Positions 27,396 through 35,667 of a stretch of DNA of 50,643 nt are shown here, piece after piece. The DNA lies in the NCBI GenBank assembly GCA_947165725.1, contig CAMVBL010000001.1:1-50643 (forward strand), in the 5' to 3' direction. The position numbers were made by a program, and so were the translations under genes. Source of the DNA: an uncultured Caryophanales bacterium (GTDB lineage: Bacteria; Bacillota_I; Bacilli_A; RFN20; CAG-826). The notes under the pieces are model-generated. The model made no database searches. It was given only the letters and a program-made list of their open reading frames with translations, and was not told the origin of the DNA. Numbering within the stretch: the stretch's first letter is position 1; every line of letters begins with the position of its first letter.

Positions 27396-27558
27396 ATTGA
27401 TAGAGGCGCGGTCTTTATCAGTAATAAGCAGAGACGGTAGTCGATGAGGCTTATGAAAGGAAATACCGCCGAAACCACTAGTAGACATATTAGTGAGTTG
27501 GGGTATAGGAGAACATCCTATGCACTCCTACAGCTATTGTTGTAGAGGAGCTATTGAT
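27396..27558 (+). promoter_or_regulatory. Lysine riboswitch (L box)
   Basis: Conserved L-box blocks in order: GATAGAGGCGCG (about 27399-27410), CAGTAA, ATGAAAGGAAATACCGCCGAAA (about 27454-27475, given in part), and a TTGGG stretch. P1 closes TTGATAG (27397-27403) with CTATTGA (27551-27557). It sits directly before a polar amino-acid ABC operon, which it marks as lysine transport. Confidence 0.9.
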
Positions 27559-27581
27559 GAAATCCTGTTCTTATACTGAGG

Positions 27582-27612
27582 TTGCATCGATAGAATGCAA
27601 TCTTATTTTTTA
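27582..27612 (+). terminator. Riboswitch-controlled intrinsic terminator
   Basis: TTGCAT-cgataga-ATGCAA (27582-27600) followed by TCTTATTTTTTA, between the lysine aptamer and the first gene. Lysine binding would favour it and shut off the transporter. Confidence 0.75.
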
Positions 27613-27629
27613 GGAAAGGGGTTTCATCT

Positions 27630-28490
27630 GTGAGAAGAAACAATTATTTAGCGTTACTTGCGCTTTTATCATCATTATCTTTATCCGCTTGTGGAGCTAA
27701 TCAAGTGGATAATACTAGATTAGTTATTGGTATGGAATGTGCATACCAACCTTTTAATTGGACGGTTAATAAGTCTAATGAATTCACTTTACCAATTGAT
27801 GGCACGAATGAATTTGCTGATGGCTATGATATTGCTGTTGCTAGATTCTTATCTAAAGATTTAGGTAGAGATGTCGTTATTAAAAGAATTGAATGGGATG
27901 ATCTTATTCCTTCACTTAATAGCGGTTCTATTAATATGGTTTTAGCTGGTATGTCTTCCACTGCTGAAAGAAGAAAGACTATTGATTTTACTGAACCATA
28001 TTTAAAGAGCGATTTAGCGTGGTTGATTAAACAAGAAAATATTCCAGAAGGTAATTCTAAAGATAATCCACTTAGCTACGAGGGATTAAAAGAATTATTT
28101 AAAGGTCAATCATTAGTGTGTCAGGCTAATGTTGTTGGTGATGATATCATTGAAGATTATTTCGCTAGTGATTCATCTCTTAATATTAGACACAGCGCTG
28201 CTCAACAAACATATCCATTAGCGGCATTAGATGTACAGCGTGGCATTTCATTTGCGATGCCTGCTGAATTACCAGTTATTGAGGCGATGGCATCTTTAGA
28301 TGGCTTAGGCGTTTTATACTGTGATTATTCTTTCTTAAGTGAAGGTGATTTAGAAGGTTTAGCGGTCAATATTGGTCTTAAAAAAGGTAACACCGCTTTA
28401 CTTAATGATTTAAACGCTTCTTTAAGTAGACTTTCACAAGAAGAAAGAAGTCGCTTAATGGGTGAAGCTAGCCAAAGAAGTCAGGGTTGA
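27630..28490 (+). CDS. Lysine-type ABC transporter substrate-binding lipoprotein
   Basis: 286 residues, GTG start with AGGAAAGGGG (27612-27621) upstream. Lipoprotein signal peptide with lipobox LSAC (Cys21). The mature part is a family 3 solute-binding protein: RLVIGMECAYQPFNW at the start, a YDIAVARFLSKDLG segment, and the NMVLAGMSSTAERRKTIDFT signature. Captures a cationic or polar amino acid outside the membrane. The lysine riboswitch upstream makes lysine the likely substrate. First gene of a three-gene operon; the next start follows within six bases of its TGA stop. Confidence 0.9.
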   Translation: MRRNNYLALLALLSSLSLSACGANQVDNTRLVIGMECAYQPFNWTVNKSNEFTLPIDGTNEFADGYDIAVARFLSKDLGRDVVIKRIEWDDLIPSLNSGSINMVLAGMSSTAERRKTIDFTEPYLKSDLAWLIKQENIPEGNSKDNPLSYEGLKELFKGQSLVCQANVVGDDIIEDYFASDSSLNIRHSAAQQTYPLAALDVQRGISFAMPAELPVIEAMASLDGLGVLYCDYSFLSEGDLEGLAVNIGLKKGNTALLNDLNASLSRLSQEERSRLMGEASQRSQG

Positions 28491-28495
28491 TTATA

Positions 28496-29284
28496 ATGAT
28501 AGATTTAGCAAAAGCTGGTGATTTATTCATTAGAAACCAAGGCCTCATCTGGGCGGGTATTATTTCCACGCTGATCTTATCGATATTCGGTACTGTCGTG
28601 GGTTTATTTCTTGGTGTCTTTATTGCCTATGGCAAGAATCTAAAAACAAAGCCTACTTCTTCTTGGATTAAGAAGGTTGGTTTCAATATTATTAAAGGAT
28701 TATGTAATATCTATTCAGTTGTCTTAAGAGGGACACCAATGATGGTTCAAGCCTTAATCTTTAAATATGGTTGTGCAGCTTTAGGACTTAACTGGGACGC
28801 AATTAGATTCCCATCTTTAATTAGTGATGTTTTTAATGGTTGGTTCTTCGCTGGTTTAATTGTTATTACTTTTAACACTGCGGCCTATATGGCGGAAATT
28901 GTCCAATCTGGACTTAACGGTGTGGACATGGGTCAAGTTGAAGGAGCGAGAAGTTTAGGTATGAAGAGCTCCACTGCTTCTTTCTTTGTGGTCCTTCCTC
29001 AGGCTATTAGAAATTCCTTACCAGCGATTGGTAACGAATTAATTGTTAATATTAAAGACTCTTCTGTTTTAAACGTGATTGCTACGACTGAACTATATTA
29101 TCGTATGAAGGTGATATCCACTGCTTCATATGCTTTCTTAGAAGGATATCTCATCTTAGCGGTCATCTACTTATTATTAACATTATTAGCCGCGGGTGTC
29201 CTTAAACTTATTGAAAAGAAACTAGATGGACAAAAGATCTCCCTTAATCCATTTAATAGATTTAAAAGAGGATTATTTGCATGA
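28496..29284 (+). CDS. Lysine-type ABC transporter permease
   Basis: 262 residues from the ATG at 28496; an in-frame TTG at 28487 is less likely. HisMQ-type permease with about five membrane spans and the cytoplasmic EAA loop [15 protein letters not shown] followed by [10 protein letters not shown], which docks on the ATPase. Polar amino-acid uptake family. Its stop overlaps the ATP-binding gene by four bases (ATGA). Confidence 0.92.
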   Translation: MIDLAKAGDLFIRNQGLIWAGIISTLILSIFGTVVGLFLGVFIAYGKNLKTKPTSSWIKKVGFNIIKGLCNIYSVVLRGTPMMVQALIFKYGCAALGLNWDAIRFPSLISDVFNGWFFAGLIVITFNTAAYMAEIVQSGLNGVDMGQVEGARSLGMKSSTASFFVVLPQAIRNSLPAIGNELIVNIKDSSVLNVIATTELYYRMKVISTASYAFLEGYLILAVIYLLLTLLAAGVLKLIEKKLDGQKISLNPFNRFKRGLFA

Positions 29285-30294
29285 GTGAAGTTATTTTAGA
29301 AGTTAAAAACTTAGCAAAATTCTTTGACGCGAATAGAGTGCTTAAGGACATTAATCTCACAGTAAATAAGGGAGACGTGATAGCGATTATTGGTCCAAGT
29401 GGCTCTGGAAAATCAACATTTTTAAGATGTCTTAACTTATTAGAAGAACCCACAAGAGGATTACTCTCTTTTAAAGGTAATAATTACTTTAATATTGAGA
29501 AATGTAAGGATGATTTTGTGGATTATGATGCTTATCGAAAAGCAAAAGCAAAATATAAAGATGTCTTAGTGGAAGCAGAAGATAATCTTGCAATTTATCA
29601 AAATAAGATTATTGAAGGCTACGTCACAAAACAAAATAAAAGAAGAGTTAAAGAATGTAAGAAGATTTATAAGAAAGTCTTAAATGAGAAACCAAATAAA
29701 GCGGACTTCTTTGATAAAGATGCTTACGAAGCATTTATTAAAGAACATCCAATCACCGCGATTAGTGAAAAACAAAGAAACCAAATGCGTAGTCAAATGG
29801 CAATGGTTTTCCAAAGTTTTAATCTCTTTAGCAACATGGATGTTTTAAGAAACTGCACAATTGCTCAAACTAAGGTCTTAAAACGTAGTTATGAAGAAAG
29901 TAAAGAAAGAGCGATTCTAGAATTAACTAAAGTTAATATGCAAGATAGAATGAACTATCGTCCTCGTGCCTTAAGTGGCGGTCAAAAGCAAAGAGTGGCA
30001 ATCGCAAGAGCGTTATGTATGGATCCTGAAATCATTTTATTTGATGAACCAACTTCCGCGTTAGATCCAGAAATGGTTAACGAAGTATTAGAAGTTATGA
30101 AGAAATTAGCCAAAGAAGGTAGAACCATGATTGTGGTCACTCATGAAATGAACTTCGCTAAGAACGTCGCTAATAAGGTTATCTTTATGGATGATGGCTA
30201 TATCGTTGAAAGCGGGGATAGTAAATCCTTCTTTGCTCATCCTAAAGAAGAAAGAACTAAAGCTTTCTTAAAGAAGGCTAATATCAATTTATAG
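29281..30294 (+). CDS. Lysine-type ABC transporter ATP-binding protein with a large insertion
   Basis: 337 residues; related GlnQ/HisP proteins have about 240-250. Walker [10 protein letters not shown] at 38-46, Q-loop VFQSFNLF (Gln178), signature LSGGQKQR, Walker [13 protein letters not shown], and the switch His in VTHEM. The extra length is one Lys/Tyr/Asp-rich segment of about 85-90 residues at roughly 72-160, between Walker A and the Q-loop, probably helical or coiled coil. All catalytic motifs are intact, so it should be active. Last gene of the lysine-riboswitch operon. Confidence 0.93.
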   Translation: MSEVILEVKNLAKFFDANRVLKDINLTVNKGDVIAIIGPSGSGKSTFLRCLNLLEEPTRGLLSFKGNNYFNIEKCKDDFVDYDAYRKAKAKYKDVLVEAEDNLAIYQNKIIEGYVTKQNKRRVKECKKIYKKVLNEKPNKADFFDKDAYEAFIKEHPITAISEKQRNQMRSQMAMVFQSFNLFSNMDVLRNCTIAQTKVLKRSYEESKERAILELTKVNMQDRMNYRPRALSGGQKQRVAIARALCMDPEIILFDEPTSALDPEMVNEVLEVMKKLAKEGRTMIVVTHEMNFAKNVANKVIFMDDGYIVESGDSKSFFAHPKEERTKAFLKKANINL

Positions 30295-30338
30295 AATTAG
30301 TCTTCTTTTTCTAGTATCATAAAGCAAAGGTGATTTTT

Positions 30339-31547
30339 ATGGATGATGAATTAAATAGACTTATTCTTTTAGAACAAGAAAGACAAAATAATGGCATTGA
30401 GCTTATCGCTAGTGAAAACTACGCTAGTATTGATGTAAGAAGTGCCTGTGGCTCTATTCTTACAAATAAATACGCTGAAGGCTTCCCGGGTCATAGATAT
30501 TATGGGGGTTGTGAAGTCGTTGATGAAGTTGAAAACTTAGCGATTAATAGAGCGTGTGAATTATTTGGCTGTAAATATGCTAATGTCCAGCCACACAGTG
30601 GTTCACAAGCTAACGCTGCGGCTTATAGAGCCTTACTTCCAGATGGTGGCAAGATTCTTTCATTAGTCTTAAATGATGGAGGCCATTTAACTCATGGTTC
30701 TCCTGTTTCTTTTTCTTCTCACCTATATACATTTGTCCACTACCCATTAAAGGACGGTCATCTTGATTATGAAGAAATAGAAAGAATTGCAATAGAAGAA
30801 AAGCCAGATCTCATTATGGCGGGCTATTCTTCTTATCCATACACTATCGACTTTAAAAGATTTAGAGAAATTGCTGATAAAGTCGGTGCCTTATTTATGG
30901 TAGATATGGCCCATATTGCTGGTTTAGTAGCGGCAGGTCTTCATCCTTCACCAGTCCCTTACGCTGATGTTGTGACTTCCACTACTCATAAGACATTAAG
31001 AGGCCCTAGAGGTGGTCTTATTCTCACTAATAGTGAAGAAATGATTAAAAAGATTAACTCTGCGATCTTCCCATATTATCAAGGTGGACCATTAGAACAT
31101 ATTATTGGTGGTAAAGCCACTTGCTTTAAAGAAGCCTTAACACCTGAATTTAAAGAATATATTAAGCAAGTATTAGTTAATACTAAGGCATGCGCTGATA
31201 AGTTAGCAGAATTAGGGGCCTTAGTCTCTGGCACTGATAACCACTTATTCTTAGTTAATGTTTTAGATACATATGGTATGACTGGTAAAGATGCTCAATT
31301 AGCCTTAGAAGGCATTGGTATCACCACGAATAAGAACATGATTCCTAATGACACATTAACCCCTGGTAAAACCAGTGGCTTGCGTATTGGCTTTGCTGCA
31401 GTCACCACTAGAGGATGCACTAAAGAACAAGCGGAAGAAGTCGCTATTATTATTCATAAATATTTAAGCAAAGAAATAGATGATAAAAAGGCTAGAGAAC
31501 TAGTCTCTAACCTTGTTAGTAACTGGAAACAAATCCAAGATATTTAA
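30339..31547 (+). CDS. glyA: Serine hydroxymethyltransferase
   Basis: 402 residues from the ATG at 30339, with AAAGG eight bases upstream. PLP enzyme that interconverts serine and glycine with tetrahydrofolate, feeding one-carbon metabolism. Visible motifs: [11 protein letters not shown] near the start, [25 protein letters not shown], and the PLP-lysine segment [14 protein letters not shown]. Slightly shorter than the usual 410-420. Its stop overlaps the stop of the convergent antitoxin gene. Confidence 0.97.
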   Translation: MDDELNRLILLEQERQNNGIELIASENYASIDVRSACGSILTNKYAEGFPGHRYYGGCEVVDEVENLAINRACELFGCKYANVQPHSGSQANAAAYRALLPDGGKILSLVLNDGGHLTHGSPVSFSSHLYTFVHYPLKDGHLDYEEIERIAIEEKPDLIMAGYSSYPYTIDFKRFREIADKVGALFMVDMAHIAGLVAAGLHPSPVPYADVVTSTTHKTLRGPRGGLILTNSEEMIKKINSAIFPYYQGGPLEHIIGGKATCFKEALTPEFKEYIKQVLVNTKACADKLAELGALVSGTDNHLFLVNVLDTYGMTGKDAQLALEGIGITTNKNMIPNDTLTPGKTSGLRIGFAAVTTRGCTKEQAEEVAIIIHKYLSKEIDDKKARELVSNLVSNWKQIQDI

Positions 31548-31846
31548 TAAATCTTTTTGCGTATATCCTTGAATACCGCCCGTGAAGGTCTACCCTCACC
31601 TTTGTCAGCTCTTTCTAAGGACTCTTTCATCATATTGTCAAAGTCCTCTTCACTCATATCCTCCATTACTGGCACATTCGGAGGCAAGGTGATGGAAAAA
31701 GGAATGCTATTTGTGTGAATTATTTGGTGATAAAGAGCATTAATTGCAGAAGAAGGCGACATACCTAAACTCGCTAATATCGCTTCAGCTTTTTTCTTTA
31801 TTTCCGGTTCCACTCTAACAACTATATTTGCGCTTTTATTTGCCAT
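31544..31846 (-). CDS. Orphan RelB/DinJ-family antitoxin
   Basis: 100 residues. The N-terminus [30 protein letters not shown] (given by position 6-35) is the ribbon-helix-helix DNA-binding domain of RelB/DinJ antitoxins, and the rest is the acidic toxin-binding tail. No toxin of the RelE/YafQ kind follows: its stop overlaps the stop of glyA on the other strand. A palindrome in its promoter (31894-31905) suggests it still autoregulates. Either the toxin has been lost, or it lies elsewhere. Confidence 0.8.
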   Translation of the reverse strand: MANKSANIVVRVEPEIKKKAEAILASLGMSPSSAINALYHQIIHTNSIPFSITLPPNVPVMEDMSEEDFDNMMKESLERADKGEGRPSRAVFKDIRKKIY

Positions 31847-31886
31847 AATAATACTTCCTTATCTAAATATTATTATTCCATTTTGT

Positions 31887-31916
31887 ATTATATTTGTATA
31901 TACAATACTAATTGAT
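31887..31916 (-). promoter_or_regulatory. relO-like operator and promoter of the orphan antitoxin
   Basis: Perfect 12-bp palindrome TTGTATATACAA (31894-31905) directly upstream of a minus-strand TATAAT (31887-31892), in the -10/-35 spacer. The E. coli relBE operator core, as I recall it (TTGTAATTACAA), is very similar. Confidence 0.6.
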
Positions 31917-31923
31917 TAAAGTA

Positions 31924-31955
31924 ATAAAAAAACTAGAGCAAATTCACTCTAGTTT
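31924..31955 (-). terminator. Intrinsic terminator after the 31974-32906 gene
   Basis: Minus-strand AACTAGAG-tgaatttg-CTCTAGTT (31931-31954) followed by TTTTTATT. Confidence 0.85.
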
Positions 31956-31973
31956 ATTTCATGTAAGTTACTT

Positions 31974-32906
31974 TTAATTTTTCTTTTTAGCGGCTTTGAT
32001 CTTTTCTTTAATAGTGTCAATTGCTTCGTTTTTATCATCTTTAGTCAAGATCATTGCGGATATTTGACCATTAACTCTAGTTTTAATCGCTAGAATCTTT
32101 TTAGTTTCAAATGTTTTTGATTTAGCATATTGGAATTTATATCTAAATTCACCTCTAAGGCCTTCTCTAATAGTTTCAAATTTATAATATTGCTCAAAAT
32201 AATCATCATAGATATTGATACACATATCACTGGCTTTGGTATTTTTACGGTTATTATGAATACCAGCGGCAAGTAGGAAATAAATACCCACTATTACTAC
32301 AAACGTAATAGAAGAAATGATAATAGCAGGAATAATCGCGGACATTGGATTGTTAAGATTTAATAGGAATTCAAGACCGACAATAATGGCTATACCAACA
32401 ATAAGGATGAGTATAATTGTTTTACCTAACATAAATGTTAATAAGAAAAGAGAAGCCTTAAATGACTTAGCGGTTGGTGCTTCATTAATAGGAAAACTCT
32501 TTAAAGGAGTTGGTCCTTCTTCACCTTCTTTTTTAATATCCACGATTGCGCCTCCATCTGTCATCACTTTCTTTTGTGATTCTACAGCTTTAACAACACT
32601 TTCAGTGTCAAGTGACATTTCGATGTTACTTGGAGTTTTACTCTTAAATCTCTTTTTATTAACTAAATAGATGATTAAGTCAGCGACAAAGACTGGGATG
32701 GAGAAAATCCACACCACAAAGCAAATGGCCGCGCCCATGAAGCAAGCATCATAGACTGGGTCTGGAACGTTTGGATCAGCAGGAACACCTCTAACAGCAA
32801 TCGCAATAACAGCGGCGATTAAAAAGAAACCGGCTAAGGTGATTGATCCCACCAGTAAACCAAAGACAATAATGTGTAAGGGATTTTTCCAGTATGGTTT
32901 AAACAT
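31974..32906 (-). CDS. Membrane protein of unknown function, co-transcribed with an acyltransferase
   Basis: 310 residues. Four hydrophobic segments: two before residue 85, then a soluble loop of about 70 residues, then two more at about 145-220. The C-terminal ~90 residues are soluble and Lys-rich, ending KIKAAKKKN, with a DDYFEQYYKF-type beta region that could be a PH-like fold (guess). Three bases separate it from the upstream acyltransferase gene. No family recognised. Confidence 0.65.
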   Translation of the reverse strand: MFKPYWKNPLHIIVFGLLVGSITLAGFFLIAAVIAIAVRGVPADPNVPDPVYDACFMGAAICFVVWIFSIPVFVADLIIYLVNKKRFKSKTPSNIEMSLDTESVVKAVESQKKVMTDGGAIVDIKKEGEEGPTPLKSFPINEAPTAKSFKASLFLLTFMLGKTIILILIVGIAIIVGLEFLLNLNNPMSAIIPAIIISSITFVVIVGIYFLLAAGIHNNRKNTKASDMCINIYDDYFEQYYKFETIREGLRGEFRYKFQYAKSKTFETKKILAIKTRVNGQISAMILTKDDKNEAIDTIKEKIKAAKKKN

Positions 32907-32909
32907 ATA

Positions 32910-34232
32910 TTACTTTTTCTCCAATTCAGTTCCCTTATACATATAGTCGTTCCAAGGGAAGTTTTTCCATGTGTTAAAGTGTAATCTATGCATCTCTTCT
33001 GTGACAAGAATTATCTTACCTACGATATGTCTTTTTGGAACAAAATCATAGATTTGTTCGTTCACCGCTAAAGCAAACTGTGTTAAGTCGTTTTCAATGA
33101 TTGGGGAATAGATGACACCATATGATAAATCAAAGTGCCATGGTTCATTATTTTTAATGCCATCGAAATGGATACCTTGATGGTCAAATCTGATCTTACC
33201 ATGACCACATGGGATAGATGTTTTCTTATTATCTTTTATTGGTTTATAAGTTGGTAATTCACCAATATCGACTTCTTCTTCTAAGTAGAAGTCTTTATTA
33301 TCTCTAATTTCATGAATGACTTGCACTCTTTCCCAGTCCACCCAATCAGTTGGGGTATCAAAGATCTTACAAGTATCATCAAATGGATAGAAGTCATAAT
33401 AATCATCCATACAACCACCATTACCGCAGTTTGTACATCTAATATATTTACCAGCGGCATCCATTTCTAATTCATGACCGCATCTTGGACATTTATATAA
33501 CATATCTTGCATATTGGTCATAATACGACCTTTGCTCTTATATTTGATATGTTGTGTCTTATTCCATTTATAGTCATCGTGATGGAAAGCTTCATTAATC
33601 TTATTATCAATTTCTTCAGGAGACATTTTTAATAAGTCTTCTGGTTTAAATAATAAGGATAAAGTAGCGTTTACTCTACCAATACGGTCATCGATACAAA
33701 CTTTATGAGAGGTGAGATAAGCACCTTCTAATTTCATAAAATAAACAGGGATATGATAGTATTTTAAAAATCTACCAGTACCTGGAACAATTGGCTGGTT
33801 ATGACCAAAGATAGAAGAAGTTCCTTCTGGAGCAAAAGCAATTGTGCCACCCGCTTTGATGACTTTATCCATCGCTCTTATGCTCTTTGGGTCGTTAGTG
33901 AAGTTCTTCTTTGGAATGACTTGGGCTTTTTTAAATAACCAAGTGAATTTCTTTCTAAAGAATTCTTGATAGCCAGCGAGCATATTAAATTTATGAGGGG
34001 CGATAAGATTCTTTAAGAATAAATAGTCTCTTCTAGATTGATGATTCCAAATAATAAAAGCGGGACCTTTATATTTGTTAATATCATCAATAACTTTATA
34101 TTTAACGTGATATTTTGGGCCGAAGAATGGGGATCTTGCTAAAACAGCGTATAAGAACCACACAAAGTTAGATGGTTGTTTATATTCTCTTTTTGCTAGT
34201 TGTTCGGCGATAGTTAATTTTTGTTTTGGCAT
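32910..34232 (-). CDS. PlsC-type acyltransferase with C-terminal zinc ribbon
   Basis: 440 residues. The N-terminal half is a glycerolipid acyltransferase domain: NHQSRRDY (His64 and Asp69 of the HX4D catalytic motif) and FAPEGTSS (substrate-binding EGT). It is followed by a four-cysteine zinc ribbon (CPRCG ... CTNCG, about 245-270) and a beta-rich C-terminal domain. The likely role is acylation of lysophosphatidate or a related lipid at the inner membrane face. The ribbon fusion is not usual for PlsC. A paralogue with the same layout is at 38933-40165. Confidence 0.85.
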   Translation of the reverse strand: MPKQKLTIAEQLAKREYKQPSNFVWFLYAVLARSPFFGPKYHVKYKVIDDINKYKGPAFIIWNHQSRRDYLFLKNLIAPHKFNMLAGYQEFFRKKFTWLFKKAQVIPKKNFTNDPKSIRAMDKVIKAGGTIAFAPEGTSSIFGHNQPIVPGTGRFLKYYHIPVYFMKLEGAYLTSHKVCIDDRIGRVNATLSLLFKPEDLLKMSPEEIDNKINEAFHHDDYKWNKTQHIKYKSKGRIMTNMQDMLYKCPRCGHELEMDAAGKYIRCTNCGNGGCMDDYYDFYPFDDTCKIFDTPTDWVDWERVQVIHEIRDNKDFYLEEEVDIGELPTYKPIKDNKKTSIPCGHGKIRFDHQGIHFDGIKNNEPWHFDLSYGVIYSPIIENDLTQFALAVNEQIYDFVPKRHIVGKIILVTEEMHRLHFNTWKNFPWNDYMYKGTELEKK

Positions 34233-34277
34233 AAATTTCTCCGTCCCAAAAGAATATATGAATTTTTTATTAAATAA

Positions 34278-34319
34278 AAGACCTTTATTGTAAATCAGTA
34301 ATGACTTTGTTGAGGTCTT
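34278..34319 (-). terminator. Terminator after the 34318-34731 gene
   Basis: Minus-strand AAGACCT/AGGTCTT (34278-34284 with 34313-34319) with a ~28-base loop, followed by TTATTT. The stem overlaps the stop codon. Confidence 0.5.
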
Positions 34320-34731
34320 ATAAGTTTTCTGGGGATAAATCGACTTTTCTTTTCCTAGTTTTAATACCAGCGTCAGCGAGTTCTTTAATGAAGTCAGCGA
34401 TGTCTTTCTTATCGCTTAAATAATAGTAGAAAAGGATGTTCTCTTCTGTTTCTTCCATTAAGAAATTAAGACGTCCCATATTATCTAATTGGGCGTTTCT
34501 AACAATCTTTTCATCTAACGCCATAGAGATATCATCTAATTTAATTCTTTTTAAAATTGGATAATGATAAACATCCCCCATGATTTGCGCGGGAGCGTTA
34601 TCATCATATAAATAAAGTTCATTATCAGTAATCGCTAAAGCGGCTTGGGTATACATTTCATTTTCATTAAATTGAAATAAACCAGGCACAATAGCTTTTA
34701 CTTTATCGTATTCATCAAGACTTAGTTTCAT
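34318..34731 (-). CDS. Small soluble protein, possibly PH-like
   Basis: 137 residues from the ATG at 34731; an in-frame start at 34794 would add a hydrophobic stretch of 21 residues. The shorter form is preferred because a TATAAT (34742-34747) lies 10 bases before it, which would give an almost leaderless transcript; this is uncertain. The pattern ALAITDNELYLYD ... ILKRIKLDDIS resembles bacterial PH/GRAM-like domains, which I cannot confirm. Divergent from the NifU-like gene. Confidence 0.55.
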   Translation of the reverse strand: MKLSLDEYDKVKAIVPGLFQFNENEMYTQAALAITDNELYLYDDNAPAQIMGDVYHYPILKRIKLDDISMALDEKIVRNAQLDNMGRLNFLMEETEENILFYYYLSDKKDIADFIKELADAGIKTRKRKVDLSPENL

Positions 34732-34826
34732 ACCTGCCACTATTATAGCAATAATAGAAGGTATAAAAATATTTTTTATCATTTCAGTGAACATTTTGAT
34801 TTGTTTGTGCTAATATCTTTATCGTT

Positions 34827-35072
34827 ATGAAAGACGACCGCGAAAAACTTATTATTGCAACATTAGATAAAATTAGACATTTCTTACAAAGAGATGGTGG
34901 CGATGTTGAATTCGTCTCTTTTGCCGATGGTGTTGTCTATGTTAAATTACATGGCGCTTGCCAAGACTGCGCTTATGCGAACAACGACATCAAAGATTTA
35001 GTGGAAGTCATCTTACAAGAAGAAGTTCCAGGTGTTACTGAAGTTCGTCTTTATCAGGAAGACCAGTTTTAA
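34827..35072 (+). CDS. NifU C-terminal-domain (Nfu) Fe-S scaffold protein
   Basis: 81 residues. Whole-length Nfu domain with IRHFLQRDGGDVEFV and the cluster-binding Cys45-x2-Cys48 in HGACQDCAYA. Carries and transfers Fe-S clusters as a dimer. Single-domain form, as in many Firmicutes. The intergenic gap to the divergent gene is short and no Shine-Dalgarno sequence is seen; a possible promoter is TGAACA/TAATAT about 15-45 bases upstream. tRNA-Gln follows 12 bases after the stop. Confidence 0.9.
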   Translation: MKDDREKLIIATLDKIRHFLQRDGGDVEFVSFADGVVYVKLHGACQDCAYANNDIKDLVEVILQEEVPGVTEVRLYQEDQF

Positions 35073-35083
35073 TTAACTGAATT

Positions 35084-35158
35084 TGGGGTGTCGCCAAGCG
35101 GTAAGGCAGTGGACTCTGAATTCACCATTCACTGGTTCGATCCCAGTCACCCCAGCCA
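35084..35158 (+). tRNA. tRNA-Gln (anticodon CTG)
   Basis: Acceptor TGGGGTG/CACCCCA with discriminator G and encoded CCA. Anticodon stem GTGGA/TTCAC with loop CTCTGAA gives anticodon CTG, reading CAG. T arm contains GGTTCGATCCC. The gatCAB genes in this window suggest it is charged through Glu-tRNA(Gln) amidation. Confidence 0.92.
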
Positions 35159-35167
35159 ATTAGTATG

Positions 35168-35206
35168 AAAAAACCTGACTTGATGATAGCCAGGTTTTCT
35201 TTTTTG
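35168..35206. terminator. Bidirectional intrinsic terminator
   Basis: AAAACCTG/CAGGTTTT stem (35170-35177 with 35191-35198), T-rich run on both strands. Serves tRNA-Gln on plus and the feo operon on minus. Confidence 0.85.
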
Positions 35207-35216
35207 TTATTAACGG

Positions 35217-35465
35217 TTAGCGCCAACCGTACCAGTGTTTAACAGCGGCCATTCTTTCGCACGTCATTAACTGATAACCAGTTTGGTCTAAGACTTTATG
35301 GAAGTCTTCTTGGTCAAGGTTTAATTCGGTGAAGACCACCACTTCTTTCTTGTAGCGGTTAGCCTTCACTTTCTTAACCTTGATGTTTTTAAGTATTGCT
35401 TCTTCAACATGTAATTCGCACATGCCACATCTCATACCAAGTACTTTAAGAACATATTTATTCAT
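35217..35465 (-). CDS. Heavy-metal-associated (HMA) domain protein, last gene of the feo operon
   Basis: 82 residues. The start VLKVLGMRCGMCELHV carries the metal-binding GMxCxxC motif (Cys13, Cys16) of CopZ-like metallochaperones; the rest is the usual ferredoxin-like fold length. One base after the FeoB-associated gene, so part of the feo operon. Placement suggests metal delivery or sensing linked to iron uptake, though copper chaperones share the fold. Confidence 0.85.
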   Translation of the reverse strand: MNKYVLKVLGMRCGMCELHVEEAILKNIKVKKVKANRYKKEVVVFTELNLDQEDFHKVLDQTGYQLMTCERMAAVKHWYGWR

Positions 35466-35466
35466 A

Positions 35467-35652
35467 TTAGAGTTTTCCTTTATGGTATTGCTTTAATATC
35501 TTTTTCTTATTGATATGATGGCAAGCACAATCGCCTGTTGGAAGATGATGGATTTTTTTATAGATATATCGACCAAGAACAAGCGCAACGAAAGAGATAG
35601 CCGCGACTAGGACTAATACTTCAATCCAAATTGTACTAGGATCTTTAAACAT
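35467..35652 (-). CDS. FeoB-associated Cys-rich membrane protein
   Basis: 61 residues. One membrane span (about 10-32) then GDCACHHINKKK, the Cys/His cluster typical of the small FeoB-associated family often found after feoB. Follows FeoB-C by 15 bases. Role in ferrous iron transport not well defined. Confidence 0.85.
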   Translation of the reverse strand: MFKDPSTIWIEVLVLVAAISFVALVLGRYIYKKIHHLPTGDCACHHINKKKILKQYHKGKL

Positions 35653-35667
35653 CGATATTCTCCTTTA

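Noticed and set aside
27231..27488. N-terminal extension of the 26619-27230 membrane protein
   Set aside because: The extension is antisense to the lysine riboswitch and is Phe/Lys-rich without signal features; the ATG at 27230 has a ribosome site.
35084..35158. tRNA-Gln read as another tRNA
   Set aside because: Loop CTCTGAA was considered with shifted anticodons; the 5-bp anticodon stem fixes CTG.
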